A stretch of 20,614 nucleotides of DNA from a virus, in IMG/VR virus record IMGVR_UViG_3300010885_032183, positions 1 to 20,614 of that record; one strand, given 5' to 3'. Position numbers and translations under genes: made by a program. Of this stretch, positions 8,528 to 16,097 are shown piece after piece; positions within the stretch are counted from its first letter, which is position 1, and every line of letters starts with the position of its first letter. The notes beneath the pieces were generated by a model. The model worked only from the letters and a program-made list of their open reading frames with translations. It searched no databases and was not told the DNA's origin.

Positions 8528-10453
8528 TTAAGGACCAGTTTTTCCTGGCGATGTAGTTGTGTTTGGTACTCCGTCAGTGTCTGTTTTTGCAGTTTCTGAA
8601 CTGTCTTGAATTCTAACTCTGAAATTCTGTAATTTTTGTGTAAATCTACCTTTTCTAAAACTGCTAGTAACAGTTATTACTTGATAATAACCACTAAACA
8701 CAGAAGTAGATACATTACCTAAACTAAAAATTCCTGTAACAGGATCGTAGTCTGTTAGATATGGCGATTTAAATTTAAAAAAGAAACAAGTTGTACTATT
8801 TTGAAAATTAATGGTTCCATTTTTTAAAGTTTTAGTTGATGAATCTACATTAGTAGAATACAATACATTATCCTGTTGTATCCAATCAGGATCGCCAACA
8901 ATTTCAATATCCAAACTAATCATATCTCCTGCGCTGTCAAACATCTTAGACATCATTTCTCCAACAACTGCTCTTTCTTCAGTTGAAGTTGAATCACCGC
9001 TATTCTGTTGATTTGCAAGACCATTAGTTGGTAAAATACCAGGCTTAATAATTCTGGAATCACCTGCTGAACCGGGTATATCTGATTTTGGTTTATCAGC
9101 ATATTGTCCTTTCATGGCATTACGTGGTTCGTAAAAACTCATCTTAAAATCAATTGCTGCTTTAATTACATCTCTATTATTGCCAGTATAAATGTATTCA
9201 TAATTTTTAACAACACTGGAAGCACCTACAGGGGCTTGCCCCATGTTATCGTGATCTTCTCCATAATGTTCATATGTAACTACAGTATAAGTCACTTGTC
9301 GAGCAGTAGTATTTGTTATAGTATCATACTCTAATAATTCAACTTTAGGTATAATTTTCCACATTGTGACAGGCTTATCTTTAGTAGGAGTCTTTTGAAC
9401 TTGTTTTTGCATAAAATCAGTCTGCGTTAAAACACGCCCAATTAAATCAGTAATTTTAGTGCCTGCTTGTATTTTAAGTGTGGCAAATTGTGTGTCTTGT
9501 TGAATTGTTCCTTGTTGACCTGCTTGTAGATTTTTCTGACCTTCAGAACCCTTAGGGCTTGGCATAGTTTTTGCTAGATCATTTGGCGTTTTTGAATTTA
9601 CAATACTAGCATCGCCCAATACGTCCGTAAATTCAAAAAGATATCTATTTTCAATGTTTTGTGCTTTGTTATCTTTTTTATATTTTTCATTTGCTTTTAA
9701 TGCTTCAGCAACACCTTTAGTAATAATAGTAGTGTTATTATTAGGAGGCTGAGGCTCTGCATCGGATCTAGGATTGCCAGATGCTTTTGTTTTTTCAATT
9801 GTCTTAGCATTAAAAATTTCTTTAACTTTTTCCCCTACAAGTTCAATATGAAAAGGAATTTGATTGTCTAAGAATGTCAATGCCATATTTTGAACGGGAA
9901 TGCCTTGACAATTGTACACTGCTCCTTTATGAGTAATACTAAATTGTATACTAATCATAGTGAATGGAATATACTTTGTTGCATCAATGACTACTGGATG
10001 ACCGAGATCATCGTATCCAAAAAATTGTATCTTTAAGACATAGATAATTTGTTTATAGTCTGCGCCATCTGCTTGGCTTTTGGAAACTTCGTACAATCTA
10101 TCTAATAATGTAACCGTATACGGTTCAATGATGTCAAACTTTAAACTCAACGCATCTGTGCCTCTGGCTTGCGGAGTTTTATTTCCTACAATGGTTTCAA
10201 TTTCTAAATTATCAACAACCATGTCATTGCCAAATGCAGGAGCCCTATTAGATTTGTCCTGTGTACTAAATCCGCCATTAGAAATTAATAACTGTCCATT
10301 TTTTACAATATCGCCAGCAGTATCTGGAGAAATACTACCTTGAGCAATTTTGTTAAAATTGGTTTTGCTAATTGCCCATAATTGTAAATTATATGTATAA
10401 TTTACATAATCATGTAATATGTTACTTCTTGCTTTTGCGGATGGGGTTGCCAT
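8528..10453 (-). CDS. Putative baseplate hub protein (gp27-like position)
   Basis: This 641-residue structural protein lies between gp53 and the gp5-like spike, where a hub component that carries the spike is expected. Visible features are an N-terminal beta-rich region (LHDYVNYTYNLQLWAISKTN, then LLISNGGFS and LKIQFFGYDD), a charged Lys/Asn/Gln-rich linker (about 215-325), and a C-terminal region. That region has YEYIYTGNNRDVIKAAIDFK (418-437) and LDIEIVGDPDWIQQDNVL (514-531), motifs common in phage tail-hub proteins. It ends in GYYQVITVTSSFRKGRFTQK and a Ser/Thr/Pro-rich tail. The ATG at 10453 directly follows the gp53 stop, with GGGA 6 nt upstream. Similarity to gp27 is inferred from place and motifs. 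It could equally be a marine-phage hub family with no direct T4 counterpart. Confidence 0.7.
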   Translation of the reverse strand: MATPSAKARSNILHDYVNYTYNLQLWAISKTNFNKIAQGSISPDTAGDIVKNGQLLISNGGFSTQDKSNRAPAFGNDMVVDNLEIETIVGNKTPQARGTDALSLKFDIIEPYTVTLLDRLYEVSKSQADGADYKQIIYVLKIQFFGYDDLGHPVVIDATKYIPFTMISIQFSITHKGAVYNCQGIPVQNMALTFLDNQIPFHIELVGEKVKEIFNAKTIEKTKASGNPRSDAEPQPPNNNTTIITKGVAEALKANEKYKKDNKAQNIENRYLFEFTDVLGDASIVNSKTPNDLAKTMPSPKGSEGQKNLQAGQQGTIQQDTQFATLKIQAGTKITDLIGRVLTQTDFMQKQVQKTPTKDKPVTMWKIIPKVELLEYDTITNTTARQVTYTVVTYEHYGEDHDNMGQAPVGASSVVKNYEYIYTGNNRDVIKAAIDFKMSFYEPRNAMKGQYADKPKSDIPGSAGDSRIIKPGILPTNGLANQQNSGDSTSTEERAVVGEMMSKMFDSAGDMISLDIEIVGDPDWIQQDNVLYSTNVDSSTKTLKNGTINFQNSTTCFFFKFKSPYLTDYDPVTGIFSLGNVSTSVFSGYYQVITVTSSFRKGRFTQKLQNFRVRIQDSSETAKTDTDGVPNTTTSPGKTGP

Positions 10454-10765
10454 TTAAATTCCCAGATTATGTATCAACGTATCTTTTTTAGGAATATAGA
10501 TGTACTTGTCGGCAGAAAAATCCCAAATTGGATCAATGATAATATCTCTATTTCTCATCATGAACACCCACCAATATTGAGTTGTGTCATATACCCACCA
10601 ACTTAATAAGTCTGGTCTATATTGATATTGTATGCCAATTTGTCTATACAAATCATCTGCTTCTGCTGAAATTTCACGTATTGCTAGTATATCTAAGAAC
10701 TTACCTTCTATATAAGGAGTTAACTTATAAGGACTAGCAGTATTATATTTTATATCAGTTGCCAT
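10454..10765 (-). CDS. 53: Baseplate wedge protein gp53
   Basis: gp53 is a wedge subunit that helps bind wedges together around the hub. The RPDLLSWWVYDTTQYWWVFM segment followed by RNRDIIIDPIWDF is the family signature, and it is followed by a short LysM-like stretch (DKYIYIPKKDTLI). The protein is only about 103 residues, against 196 in T4, so it keeps mainly the conserved core. I place the start at the ATG at 10765, not the ATG at 10774. The GGAGGA site at 10774-10779 overlaps the upstream ATG but lies 8 nt from the downstream one, and that start overlaps the gp48 stop as TAATG, a classic coupling arrangement. Confidence 0.88.
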   Translation of the reverse strand: MATDIKYNTASPYKLTPYIEGKFLDILAIREISAEADDLYRQIGIQYQYRPDLLSWWVYDTTQYWWVFMMRNRDIIIDPIWDFSADKYIYIPKKDTLIHNLGI

Positions 10766-11994
10766 TAAATCCATCCTCCAGTTTTAGTTCCACCAGTACT
10801 AGAAGTTGTTAATAAACTACCTTTAGAGAAAGATTGTAAATCAAAATTATTACTAATTTTATTTCTACTATAAAGCGGCATAGTATCTAATGTTATATTA
10901 AGATCAAGTGGAACTTTACAAACCTTATTCATAAAAGTAACTGTCATATAATTAACATCATTTGGAAGAGTATAATTAAAATCTTTAACAACAATGGGTA
11001 TGTGATCAAACATATATTGACCATATGCATCTAAATACAAGACAGGGGGAGGAGTTCCCCTGTTATCTTTTCCTGCATAAAACATCTTAGTAACTGTTCT
11101 GAAAAAATGCATCATTGAAAGAATATATTTTGCTTCGTTCTCAGTTTGTGCAGTGAATCTACCTTGAATACTAATACTATCTACTGCACTGTGGGTATAG
11201 TATGGCGTAGTATAGTTACTGTGTAATAGATTTTCACTTTCATAGTTTGCTCTATGACTTACTGTAATAGTTGGAGGATAAGGAAAAAGAACCCCGGAAG
11301 TAGGTTTTAATGAATCAAAAACAGTGCTATTATTAACAAAAAGTCCAGTTTGATCAACTATTATAACTCTATGATCATCAACATCAGTAGGACTATCAAT
11401 ACTCAATTTATTATTTGTTGGTACGTTTGTACTCAACCCTGGATCAAATACCCCACCTTTTGGAATAAAATTAGAACTAGTTGGATCACTTGCACTGCCG
11501 CCAATAGGACCATTATTTGTTTTAGGATGATCTAGATTTGATCTGTCGGCATTAGGATATCCAATTGATCCCTGTGCTCTATTATCAGGTTGTGCCTTTG
11601 CCCTTTTTACAGCATCATTGATTGCGCCGTTGGGCCCGCCTGGATTAGGATTACCGCTGGGTGGTTGAGATTTAAAACTTGGATTATAATCTGTATTTGG
11701 ATCAAGTTGACCAACACTGGATCTGTATCCAATGCTAGGACTAAAATATGTAGGATCTGATATAGCACCTGGATCTAATTGAGGTATGCCTGATCGATAA
11801 CCTTGGCTTGGACCAAAATATGTTGGACCAACACCAACATCATAAACAGATGTTCCTGGTGTGAATCCAGAGCCGGCCGGACCTCCTAGACCTGTGCCAT
11901 AATAATCTTGATTGGTAATTGTAACACCAATTGCACCTATACGTGCTCTAGATCTAGAATAAAAATTAGGGCGTTGTGGTTTAAAATTAGGCAT
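10765..11994 (-). CDS. 48: Baseplate tail-tube cap protein, gp48-like
   Basis: gp48 sits on the hub and starts tail-tube assembly. The C-terminal half (about 235-385) carries the conserved region: GVLFPYPPTITVSHRANYES, then LLHSNYTTPYYTHSAVDSIS, RFTAQTENEAKYILSMMHFF and FNYTLPNDVNYMTVTF. The N-terminal ~200 residues are Gly/Pro/Asn/Ser-rich and low in complexity, with two copies of a PTYF..S.GYRS....LDP unit 24 residues apart. The length (409) is somewhat above T4 gp48 (about 364), as that extension would explain. It is the first gene of the minus-strand block, starting 61 bp from the divergent gp55 gene. Only a weak AGAAG precedes the ATG. gp54 is a related alternative, but the gp48 reading fits the motifs better. 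Confidence 0.78.
   Translation of the reverse strand: MPNFKPQRPNFYSRSRARIGAIGVTITNQDYYGTGLGGPAGSGFTPGTSVYDVGVGPTYFGPSQGYRSGIPQLDPGAISDPTYFSPSIGYRSSVGQLDPNTDYNPSFKSQPPSGNPNPGGPNGAINDAVKRAKAQPDNRAQGSIGYPNADRSNLDHPKTNNGPIGGSASDPTSSNFIPKGGVFDPGLSTNVPTNNKLSIDSPTDVDDHRVIIVDQTGLFVNNSTVFDSLKPTSGVLFPYPPTITVSHRANYESENLLHSNYTTPYYTHSAVDSISIQGRFTAQTENEAKYILSMMHFFRTVTKMFYAGKDNRGTPPPVLYLDAYGQYMFDHIPIVVKDFNYTLPNDVNYMTVTFMNKVCKVPLDLNITLDTMPLYSRNKISNNFDLQSFSKGSLLTTSSTGGTKTGGWI
11683..11826 (-). repeat. Two-copy in-frame repeat in the gp48-like N-terminus
   Basis: Two tandem units of 24 residues encode PTYFGPSQGYRSGIPQLDPG (residues 57-76) and PTYFSPSIGYRSSVGQLDPN (81-100). At DNA level the copies have diverged but remain recognisable, for example around the CCAACATATTTTGG-like and CCTACATATTTTAG-like starts on the minus strand. 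The unit lies in the flexible leader rather than the conserved domain. Confidence 0.7.
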
Positions 11995-12018
11995 TTTTTA
12001 CTTCTTTTGAATAATAAA

Positions 12019-12026
12019 TATTTACC
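12019..12026 (-). promoter_or_regulatory. Possible degenerate late promoter box ahead of gp48
   Basis: On the minus strand these bases read GGTAAATA, matching 6 of 8 positions of TATAAATA. The distance from box to start codon (24 nt) is close to that at the perfect gp6 box (21 nt). The structural operon must start somewhere in this 61-bp divergent gap, so it is the best candidate. The sequence is AT-rich and chance matches are easy. Confidence 0.35.
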
Positions 12027-12049
12027 AAATTATAATATGGCTATATAAT
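12021..12049 (+). promoter_or_regulatory. Sigma70-like promoter abutting the gp55 start
   Basis: TTTACC (12021-12026, 4 of 6 to TTGACA), a 17-nt spacer and a perfect TATAAT (12044-12049) lie 6 nt before the gp55 ATG at 12056. The expected transcription start falls on or beside the ATG and no SD is present, so the message should be leaderless. An alternative upstream pair, TTGAAT (12007-12012) and TATAAT (12031-12036) with an 18-nt spacer, would give a leader of about 13 nt, still without an SD. Confidence 0.55.
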
Positions 12050-12055
12050 AATACA

Positions 12056-12910
12056 ATGACAGTAACAAAACGTACTCCTTATCTTACTAACAAAGATCTC
12101 TTACGTGAAATTCATAAGAGTAAGAATACATACTGTAGTTTTTTAACTCCAGAAGATCATCAATATGATCTTATTCTGCCAAGTTTAAGTAAAATTAATC
12201 AACGTACAGTTGCAGAAGCAAAACGTGCTCGTGCTACATTTTTAGCCAAACAAGCATGGGAAGCATCTCAGTTGCAAGGCATTAAAACAAAACTTGATGA
12301 TCATATGATAGATTGGCATAAGATTAAAAAAACTGAAGTTGTGTTTCGTATTATGACATGGGACCACATTCCATTGGCCCCTGGTCGCAAAAAAACTCCA
12401 AAAACTGCAAGCGATCATCATACTAAAATTAACTTTCCGCCATTCCAACATTATCGTTATAATGACGAAGATGAACTAATCTGTGTTGGAAAAAGTCACT
12501 GGGACGGCGGACTTGGGAATGGTGCTTTCAATAAAGATCATGGCGCAATGACAAATAGTCTTGCACGTATGTTTATGAAACTATGCGAACGTTTTGGATC
12601 CAAAGGCAACTGGCGTGGATACACATACAACGATGAAATGCGTAGCCAAGCATTGTTACAGTTAAGTCAAGTTGGACTACAGTTTGATGAAAGTAAGTCA
12701 AACAATCCATTTGCTTACTATACTGCAACAATGGCTAATAGTTTTACAAGGGTTCTTAATGTTGAGAAGCGCAATCAACATTTGAGAGATGATATTCTAG
12801 AAATGAATGGATTGAATCCGTCATATACGAGACAAACCGAAAATGCCATTAAGGCAAAGGAAATTGTCGTTGTTGACATCGATCCCACAAGTTTAATAGG
12901 TAAAAGTTAA
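12056..12910 (+). CDS. 55: Late-transcription sigma factor gp55
   Basis: gp55 is the minimal sigma factor that directs host RNA polymerase to late TATAAATA promoters, working with the sliding clamp and gp33-type co-activator. The C-terminal ~100 residues are typical: WRGYTYNDEMRSQALLQLSQ (186-205), VGLQFDESKSNNPFAYYTAT (206-225), MANSFTRVLNVEKRNQHLRD (226-245) and LNPSYTRQ. Both the sigma region 2-like motif and the conserved NPFAYYT sequence are present. At 284 residues it is much longer than T4 gp55 (185). The extra N-terminal part (about 1-165) includes YLTNKDLLREIHKSKNTYCS and EVVFRIMTWDHIP and may be a separate domain. No SD precedes the ATG. It heads the plus-strand block, divergent from the structural genes it should activate. 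Confidence 0.9.
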   Translation: MTVTKRTPYLTNKDLLREIHKSKNTYCSFLTPEDHQYDLILPSLSKINQRTVAEAKRARATFLAKQAWEASQLQGIKTKLDDHMIDWHKIKKTEVVFRIMTWDHIPLAPGRKKTPKTASDHHTKINFPPFQHYRYNDEDELICVGKSHWDGGLGNGAFNKDHGAMTNSLARMFMKLCERFGSKGNWRGYTYNDEMRSQALLQLSQVGLQFDESKSNNPFAYYTATMANSFTRVLNVEKRNQHLRDDILEMNGLNPSYTRQTENAIKAKEIVVVDIDPTSLIGKS

Positions 12911-12912
12911 TC

Positions 12913-12941
12913 TTGCTCTTTACTTATTAATTCAGTATAAT
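12913..12941 (+). promoter_or_regulatory. Sigma70-like promoter abutting the gp47 start
   Basis: A perfect TATAAT (12936-12941) lies 6 nt before the gp47 ATG, preceded by TTGCTC (12913-12918, 3 of 6 to TTGACA) with a 17-nt spacer. This lies in the 37-nt gap after gp55. No SD is visible. The layout repeats that at gp55, where the -10 box also ends 6 nt before ATG. Confidence 0.5.
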
Positions 12942-12947
12942 AGCAGT

Positions 12948-13961
12948 ATGTCAAACTTATTCAAACGTGCTGCTATTTTTACTGATCTACATCTTGGAAT
13001 GAAGTCAAACAGTAGTGTTCATAATCATGATTGTGAGCGTTATGTTGATTGGTTCCTTGATCTTGCTAAAAGTAAGGAATGTGATATCATACTATTTTTG
13101 GGTGACTTCCATCATAATAGAAACAGTATCAATATCAATACTATGGACTACAGTCTTAGATGTTTAGATAAGATTGACTCTAGTGGCATTAGGTGTATGT
13201 TTATTCCTGGTAATCATGATCTTTACCACAAGGACAAACGCACCCTCAGTTCAATTAAGTACATCAACAAGTTCAAGAATATTCAATTAATCAATGAACA
13301 GTACAGTGAGGGTGACGTTTGCTTTGTGCCATGGCTAATTGGCGAAGAACACAAGAACATGCGTAAGATCAAAGATCGTTACGTCATGGGGCACTTTGAA
13401 CTGCCGCGCTTCCTTATGAATGCTAATGTTGAGATGCCAGATCATGGCGAACTACGCAAGGATGATTTTGGACACGTTGACTTGGTATTCACTGGACATT
13501 TCCACAAGCGCCAAGTACAGGATAATGTACACTATATCGGTAATGCTTTTCCTCATAACTTTGCTGATGCATGGGACAATGATCGTGGCGCAGTTATTTT
13601 AGATTGGGGCTCGCAGCCAGAATACTTTAACTGGAAAGAAGGTCCAGAGTATCGTGTTATGAATCTTGCTCAATTGATCGATAATCCAGAAACTTTCCTA
13701 AATGATCGCACCTATGCTCGTGTTAACTTAGATATCAGCATCAGTTATGAAGAGGCAAACTTCATCAAAGAAACTATGCTGGGACAGTATGGCGCACGAG
13801 AACTGAGTTTAATTCCACACAAGCAGGAATTAGATTTAAATGGAACTCCAATTGATACAGCATTTGAATCAGTTGATCAGATTGTGATGAGTCAAATTGA
13901 TACAATTGATTCGAATTCATATGATCGCAAATTGCTTATGGAAATTTATAGTGGACTATGA
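12948..13961 (+). CDS. 47: Recombination endonuclease subunit gp47 (SbcD/Mre11-like)
   Basis: gp47 is the metallophosphoesterase nuclease subunit of the gp46-gp47 complex, which resects DNA ends for recombination-dependent replication and host DNA breakdown. All metal-binding motifs are present: DLHLG (13-17), GDFHHNR (52-58), GNHDLY (88-93), GHFEL (148-152) and TGHFHKR (182-188). The length of 337 residues matches T4 gp47 (339). The stop overlaps the next gene as ATGA, so the radical-SAM gene that follows is read from the same message. Its usual partner gp46 lies 2.1 kb downstream instead of close by, separated by the two radical-SAM genes. Confidence 0.95.
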   Translation: MSNLFKRAAIFTDLHLGMKSNSSVHNHDCERYVDWFLDLAKSKECDIILFLGDFHHNRNSININTMDYSLRCLDKIDSSGIRCMFIPGNHDLYHKDKRTLSSIKYINKFKNIQLINEQYSEGDVCFVPWLIGEEHKNMRKIKDRYVMGHFELPRFLMNANVEMPDHGELRKDDFGHVDLVFTGHFHKRQVQDNVHYIGNAFPHNFADAWDNDRGAVILDWGSQPEYFNWKEGPEYRVMNLAQLIDNPETFLNDRTYARVNLDISISYEEANFIKETMLGQYGARELSLIPHKQELDLNGTPIDTAFESVDQIVMSQIDTIDSNSYDRKLLMEIYSGL

Positions 13962-15079
13962 GTAAAACATTTTGTGTTAATCCATGGATTACTTTACATT
14001 CTAAGTTAGACAGAGGATATAATCCTTGCTGTTTATTTGAAGGGTCTTATCAATTACCATTAGATGAATACATCAAGAATAAAGACCTAAACAGTGTAAA
14101 AGAACAGTTGTTGAATAATCAACGTCCTAAAGAATGTTTATCCTGTTGGTCACTTGAAGATAGAAATCTTATTAGTAAAAGACAACGTGATAATGAATTA
14201 TATCAAAAAGTCTTTAACTATTTGTATACAAAAGATTCTACTCAAACTAAGAAATTTTTTGAATATTATCTAAGACTTGGAAATTATTGCAATATTAGGT
14301 GTACTACGTGTAATGATACGTTTAGCACCGGATGGATTAGTGAATTAAAAAAGTATGGCGATAAACATTTAGATGCTAATTTAATCAGTGATGAACATGA
14401 AATATGGCAACAAATTAAAGACAATTCTGCTTATACAGGAGCAATTGAATTCATAGGAGGCGAACCTTTTATGATGTTATTAGATATGCAAGCACAGTTA
14501 TTAAAAAGTTTAATTGACTCAGATGATGCTAAACACATAACAATAAAATATAATACAAATGGAACTAAAATTCCGACCGAGTTAATTGATTTATGGAAGT
14601 ATTTTAAAAAAGTAGAACTTAATATAAGCATAGATGGAGTTAAGGAACGCTTCGAATATCTAAGATACCCCGCTACATGGAAAGAAGTTAATAAAAATAT
14701 TAACTTTTACAAAAATTTAAATTTGCCTAATTTAATCATAACTTTAATGCATACACTAAGCATTTTTAATATAGGATATGTAGATGAAATTGTAGAGTTT
14801 TCACAAAAAACAAACATTAATATATTTTTTAATATGCTAGAAAATCCTAGAGAATTCAATCTGTTTAATTTTAATAAAAATGTCGACGAGTGGATCATTA
14901 AGCAAATTGATAACATAGAAGTAAAAAGAATACAGGATATCAAACAAAATTTAATTAATAAAAAATATTCAAAAACTTTTGAGAAAGAATTTTTAAGTCG
15001 TTGTCAACTGTTAGATTCAAGAAGGAATCTTGATGTTGCTAATACTTTTCCGGAGTTGATTAATGCTATCAATCGATGA
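13958..15079 (+). CDS. Radical-SAM protein with N-terminal twitch/SPASM-like Cys cluster
   Basis: The radical-SAM core has CNIRCTTC (C111, C115, C118, the 4Fe-4S ligands), FIGGEPFM (165-172), a KYNTNGTK strand and ISIDGVKERF, so it should cleave S-adenosylmethionine to start a radical reaction. Unusually, a second cysteine cluster precedes the core: FCVNPW (C6), NPCCLF (C24, C25) and ECLSCW (C60, C63). Such clusters usually bind an auxiliary Fe-S centre as in twitch/SPASM enzymes that modify peptides, sugars or cofactors. The 373-residue gene overlaps gp47 by 4 nt and the second radical-SAM gene by 17 nt. Its base composition is very low in GC (20% in a sampled 60-nt row near 14701, against 43% in one row of gp46). 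The substrate is unknown, and no precursor-peptide gene is seen beside it. Confidence 0.85.
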   Translation: MSKTFCVNPWITLHSKLDRGYNPCCLFEGSYQLPLDEYIKNKDLNSVKEQLLNNQRPKECLSCWSLEDRNLISKRQRDNELYQKVFNYLYTKDSTQTKKFFEYYLRLGNYCNIRCTTCNDTFSTGWISELKKYGDKHLDANLISDEHEIWQQIKDNSAYTGAIEFIGGEPFMMLLDMQAQLLKSLIDSDDAKHITIKYNTNGTKIPTELIDLWKYFKKVELNISIDGVKERFEYLRYPATWKEVNKNINFYKNLNLPNLIITLMHTLSIFNIGYVDEIVEFSQKTNINIFFNMLENPREFNLFNFNKNVDEWIIKQIDNIEVKRIQDIKQNLINKKYSKTFEKEFLSRCQLLDSRRNLDVANTFPELINAINR

Positions 15080-16064
15080 TATTACAACATTAGATATCGA
15101 ATCTATTAACAATTGCAATGCTAAATGCCCACTGTGTTTAAGAGCTCAAGGTATTAAAACAAACGATTCTTTAGATTGGGATCAAGTTATTAATCAAACA
15201 ACTGAAAAATTTTGGAAACAGTTGCAACTTATTAATTTTAATGGCTCAACTGGCGATAACATAATGCATCCTAAAATATATGAAATTTTAGAATGGGTGA
15301 TGAATAATAGTCCTGCTGAAATAATAGTTAACACGAACGGTTCAATAAGAGATGTTGCTTGGTGGGCAAAATTAGGTTCAATGTTTAAAAATTCAAAGCA
15401 TAAAGTTGTTTTTGGGATTGACGGATTAGCCAATACACACGAAATATATCGAGTTGGAACAAGTTGGCAAAAAGTAATTGATAATGCACAAGCATTTATT
15501 AACAATGGCGGAAACGCCGAATGGCAATTTATTTTGTTTGATCACAATTATAATGAAGTGAAAGAATGCTATCAAATGTCATTGACAATGGGATTTAAAC
15601 ATTTCAAACTGCTATATCAGGATCGTTTTGATAAAACTAACGAAATTAATACATTAGATGAACAAACTAATGAAATTAATACCATTAAAAAGTTTACAGG
15701 TGATTTATCTCAATTTCAAAAATATGGTTTATTCATTAAAACATCAAGTCAAAGTATGGAAAAGGTTATATCTACTAGTGCAATAAGCTGCCGTAGTCAA
15801 AATATTGGGTGGATTAGTATCTATGCAGATGGAACAATTTGGCCTTGTTGCTGGCTTATGGGGTGGCATCGTGTTCGATCACCAATTGGTAATTTTGTTC
15901 AACAACATATGTTTAAAATATTAAAGATAGAGTTGTCAGCAATTAGCCTGTATAGTAATAGTCTACAAGATATAATTGATGGTGAGATTTGGCAAAAAAT
16001 GTATCCTGAAAGTTTCAAATCTAAACCAAATCTCATTTGTCTTCAACAGTGTTCTAAAAAATAG
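15063..16064 (+). CDS. Radical-SAM/SPASM-like protein
   Basis: The core motif CNAKCPLC (C18, C22, C25) lies close to the N-terminus, followed by FNGSTGDNIMHP (the glycine-rich SAM motif, about 59-70), VNTNGS (89-94) and FGIDG (117-121). The C-terminal part carries further cysteines: SCRSQNIGWISIYADGTIWP (242-261) with CC at 262-263, and CLQQC (326-330), as in SPASM auxiliary-cluster domains. The arrangement mirrors the gene before it, with the extra cluster at the other end. The ATG at 15063 has CGGAG about 7 nt upstream and lies inside the previous gene (17-nt overlap), so the two proteins are co-translated. There is a small direct repeat, TNEINT, near residues 192-207. 333 residues is a normal family length. 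Substrate unknown. Confidence 0.85.
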   Translation: MLSIDDITTLDIESINNCNAKCPLCLRAQGIKTNDSLDWDQVINQTTEKFWKQLQLINFNGSTGDNIMHPKIYEILEWVMNNSPAEIIVNTNGSIRDVAWWAKLGSMFKNSKHKVVFGIDGLANTHEIYRVGTSWQKVIDNAQAFINNGGNAEWQFILFDHNYNEVKECYQMSLTMGFKHFKLLYQDRFDKTNEINTLDEQTNEINTIKKFTGDLSQFQKYGLFIKTSSQSMEKVISTSAISCRSQNIGWISIYADGTIWPCCWLMGWHRVRSPIGNFVQQHMFKILKIELSAISLYSNSLQDIIDGEIWQKMYPESFKSKPNLICLQQCSKK

Positions 16065-16090
16065 ACTTACTCAACACATTCAGGTAAAGT
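16062..16090 (+). promoter_or_regulatory. Possible sigma70-like promoter abutting the gp46 start
   Basis: TAGACT (16062-16067, 4 of 6), a 17-nt spacer and TAAAGT (16085-16090, 4 of 6) end 7 nt before the gp46 ATG at 16098. The -35 overlaps the stop codon of the radical-SAM gene. CAGGTAAAG at 16081-16089 could instead serve as a weak ribosome site. Confidence 0.35.
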
Positions 16091-16097
16091 AGTTTTA

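Noticed and set aside
13958-16064. A RiPP (modified peptide) cluster around the radical-SAM genes.
   Set aside because: No small precursor gene, peptidase or exporter lies in or beside the pair; the overlaps leave no room for one.
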